64,000 nt of DNA from Bacillus sp. MM2020_1 (GTDB lineage: Bacteria > Bacillota > Bacilli > Bacillales > Cytobacillaceae), in contig JAANMP010000008.1 in NCBI GenBank assembly GCA_011250595.1, positions 62,001 to 126,000 on the forward strand, read 5' to 3'. Numbering within the stretch: position 1 is the first letter of the stretch; each line of letters begins with the position of its first letter. This document shows positions 63,110 to 64,000 of the stretch, piece after piece. The notes below the pieces were generated by a model, which worked only from the letters and a program-made list of their open reading frames with translations, was not told the DNA's origin and searched no databases. Made by a program: the position numbers and the translations under genes.

Positions 63110-63136
63110 AAAAAGCGGACGAATAGTCCGCTTTTT
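63110..63136. terminator. Bidirectional terminator between ylbP and rsfA
   Basis: Perfect AAAAAGCGGAC / GTCCGCTTTTT stem with a GAATA loop and T-run on both strands. Confidence 0.92.
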
Positions 63137-63766
63137 CTACTTTTCTACTCTTTCAAGGTTTCCATTTTTATCCATTTGGAATTTCACCTTTTGTTGTCGG
63201 TCCTCATCCTGAAGGACGACCATTTTCCGAGCTCTTTCCATAATTTCAATTAAAGATCGATAATCCTCTTCAATCGCTTTTAAATTTTTGGCTAATCTTT
63301 CATTCTCCGCAACCAAATGGTATGCCTTCTTTTCCAACTCTTTGATTTTTTCAGTAGAACGCTTCCGGTCTGCTTCAAAACTGGTTGAGGCTTGCGCTTT
63401 TTGTTGGAGACCCTCTAAGAAATGAATAACAGTCGCAAACGTGATTTTGCTGCCTTGCTCATTTACTGCGGGTGATAGAACGACTTCTTCCTTAACGGCT
63501 TCTTGAACGGATTCTTCTTCATTATAGGCTGGTTGCTTTTTCAACTCTTTACGCTGCTTTTTGGCTAGCTCTATTCCCGATTTATATTGTTTTCTGACAA
63601 ATGAATTCCAACGAAAGCCACAGGCTGCTGAGGTACGCGTCAGCTGCTTCCCTACTTCCTCAAAAGCTTGCAGTTGTGTCCCGCCTTCTCGGATGTAACG
63701 TAACACAACTTCAGCAAGCAACAAGTCTTCGTCTTGAGACCATGCATCTTGTCGAGTCGGTGACAT
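63137..63766 (-). CDS. rsfA: RsfA, prespore regulator (Myb/SANT-like)
   Basis: Forespore transcription regulator of sigma-F-dependent genes in B. subtilis (ylbO), related to YwfN/GerE-independent RsfA-like proteins. 209 residues: an N-terminal Myb/SANT-like DNA-binding domain (about 5-60; QDAWSQDEDLLLAEVVLRYIREG, AACGFRWNSFVRKQY), a variable linker and a C-terminal coiled-coil (about 140-195). The ATG at 63766 has AGGAGG nine bases upstream. It is shorter than the 258-residue B. subtilis form, mainly in the linker. Confidence 0.9.
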   Translation of the reverse strand: MSPTRQDAWSQDEDLLLAEVVLRYIREGGTQLQAFEEVGKQLTRTSAACGFRWNSFVRKQYKSGIELAKKQRKELKKQPAYNEEESVQEAVKEEVVLSPAVNEQGSKITFATVIHFLEGLQQKAQASTSFEADRKRSTEKIKELEKKAYHLVAENERLAKNLKAIEEDYRSLIEIMERARKMVVLQDEDRQQKVKFQMDKNGNLERVEK

Positions 63767-63853
63767 AAAATCATCCCTCCTAGTGTTTTTATAATACATA
63801 TGCATCTACTAGAAAAGATAGACTTAATCAAGCCCTGTGTTTTCATCTTAAGT

Positions 63854-64000
63854 CATTGTTTTTTTCGTATAAAAGCTTTTACGTATTCATGATGAGCATC
63901 GCTTTCCCAGAGAACAGCACAATTCCTTACCTCATCCTCAATTCTTTCACGCAGTTTTGTTTCCTCCCACTTTCTAATCCAGATCTTTTTATAGGAGTTT
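63854..64000 (-). CDS. C-terminal end of a possible enoyl-CoA hydratase/isomerase
   Basis: About 48 residues of an open frame enter from the right edge and end at a TGA near 63854. The tail NCAVLWESDAHHEYVKAFIRK resembles the C-terminus of crotonase-family enzymes (W/FxSxDHxEgvxAF pattern). Too little is present for a firm call, and the reading depends on a single frame across the last 150 bases. Confidence 0.45.

Overview
This window looks like a chromosome segment of a low-GC, Gram-positive, endospore-forming Bacillaceae (Bacillus sensu lato). Gene order and protein sequences closely follow the rlmN-to-ylbO/rsfA stretch of Bacillus subtilis, read here in the opposite direction: nearly every gene is on the minus strand, and only rqcH and ylbP are on the plus strand. 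Sporulation genes (sigE, sigG, spoIIGA, spoVD, spoVE, rsfA), a bacillithiol gene (bshC) and a meso-DAP-type MurE all fit this. No insertion sequence, prophage, CRISPR array, tRNA or rRNA was seen. The exact genus cannot be fixed from the sequence alone.

Layout from left to right. (1) 1-9.5 kb: housekeeping cluster rlmN (cut by the window edge), rsmB, fmt, def, priA, coaBC, then rpoZ, gmk, remA and yloC, followed by the Ca2+ P-type ATPase yloB and the divergent quality-control gene rqcH. (2) 14-26 kb: the complete pyrimidine operon pyrR-pyrP-pyrB-pyrC-pyrAA-pyrAB-pyrK-pyrD-pyrF-pyrE, with one sigma-A promoter and three PyrR-binding attenuators. (3) 26-31 kb: ylyB (rluD family), lspA, ylyA and ileS, the last with a T-box leader. 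(4) 31-35 kb: the division-associated ylm cluster (divIVA, ylmH, ylmG, sepF, ylmE, ylmD, ylmC). (5) 35-38 kb: sporulation sigma genes sigG, sigE and the pro-sigma-E protease gene spoIIGA. (6) 38-57.6 kb: the division and cell wall (dcw) cluster ftsZ, ftsA, sbp, ylxX, ylxW, divIB, murB, murG, spoVE, murD, mraY, a small MurF-N-like gene, murE, spoVD, pbpB, ftsL, rsmH, mraZ. (7) 57.7-64 kb: bshC, a DUF3397-type membrane protein, panE, an acyl-CoA carboxyltransferase, ylbP, rsfA and the edge of a possible enoyl-CoA hydratase gene.

How the genes work together. The pyr genes carry out de novo UMP synthesis and uracil uptake under feedback by PyrR. The dcw genes make lipid II and the divisome, with SpoVD and SpoVE as the sporulation-specific transpeptidase/SEDS pair for spore cortex. 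SigE (activated by SpoIIGA) and SigG run mother-cell and forespore programmes. Regulatory sites readable in the sequence include sigma-H-like promoters before mraZ, ftsA and divIVA, a Spo0A-type promoter with a 22-bp spacer before spoIIGA, a sigma-F/G-type promoter and RBS-masking hairpin before sigG, and MraZ operator repeats.

The least expected items are a stand-alone 146-residue MurF N-domain-like protein in the slot between murE and mraY, an apparent CTG start for spoIIGA, and two large hairpins in the murB-divIB gap. No clearly new multi-gene system was found.
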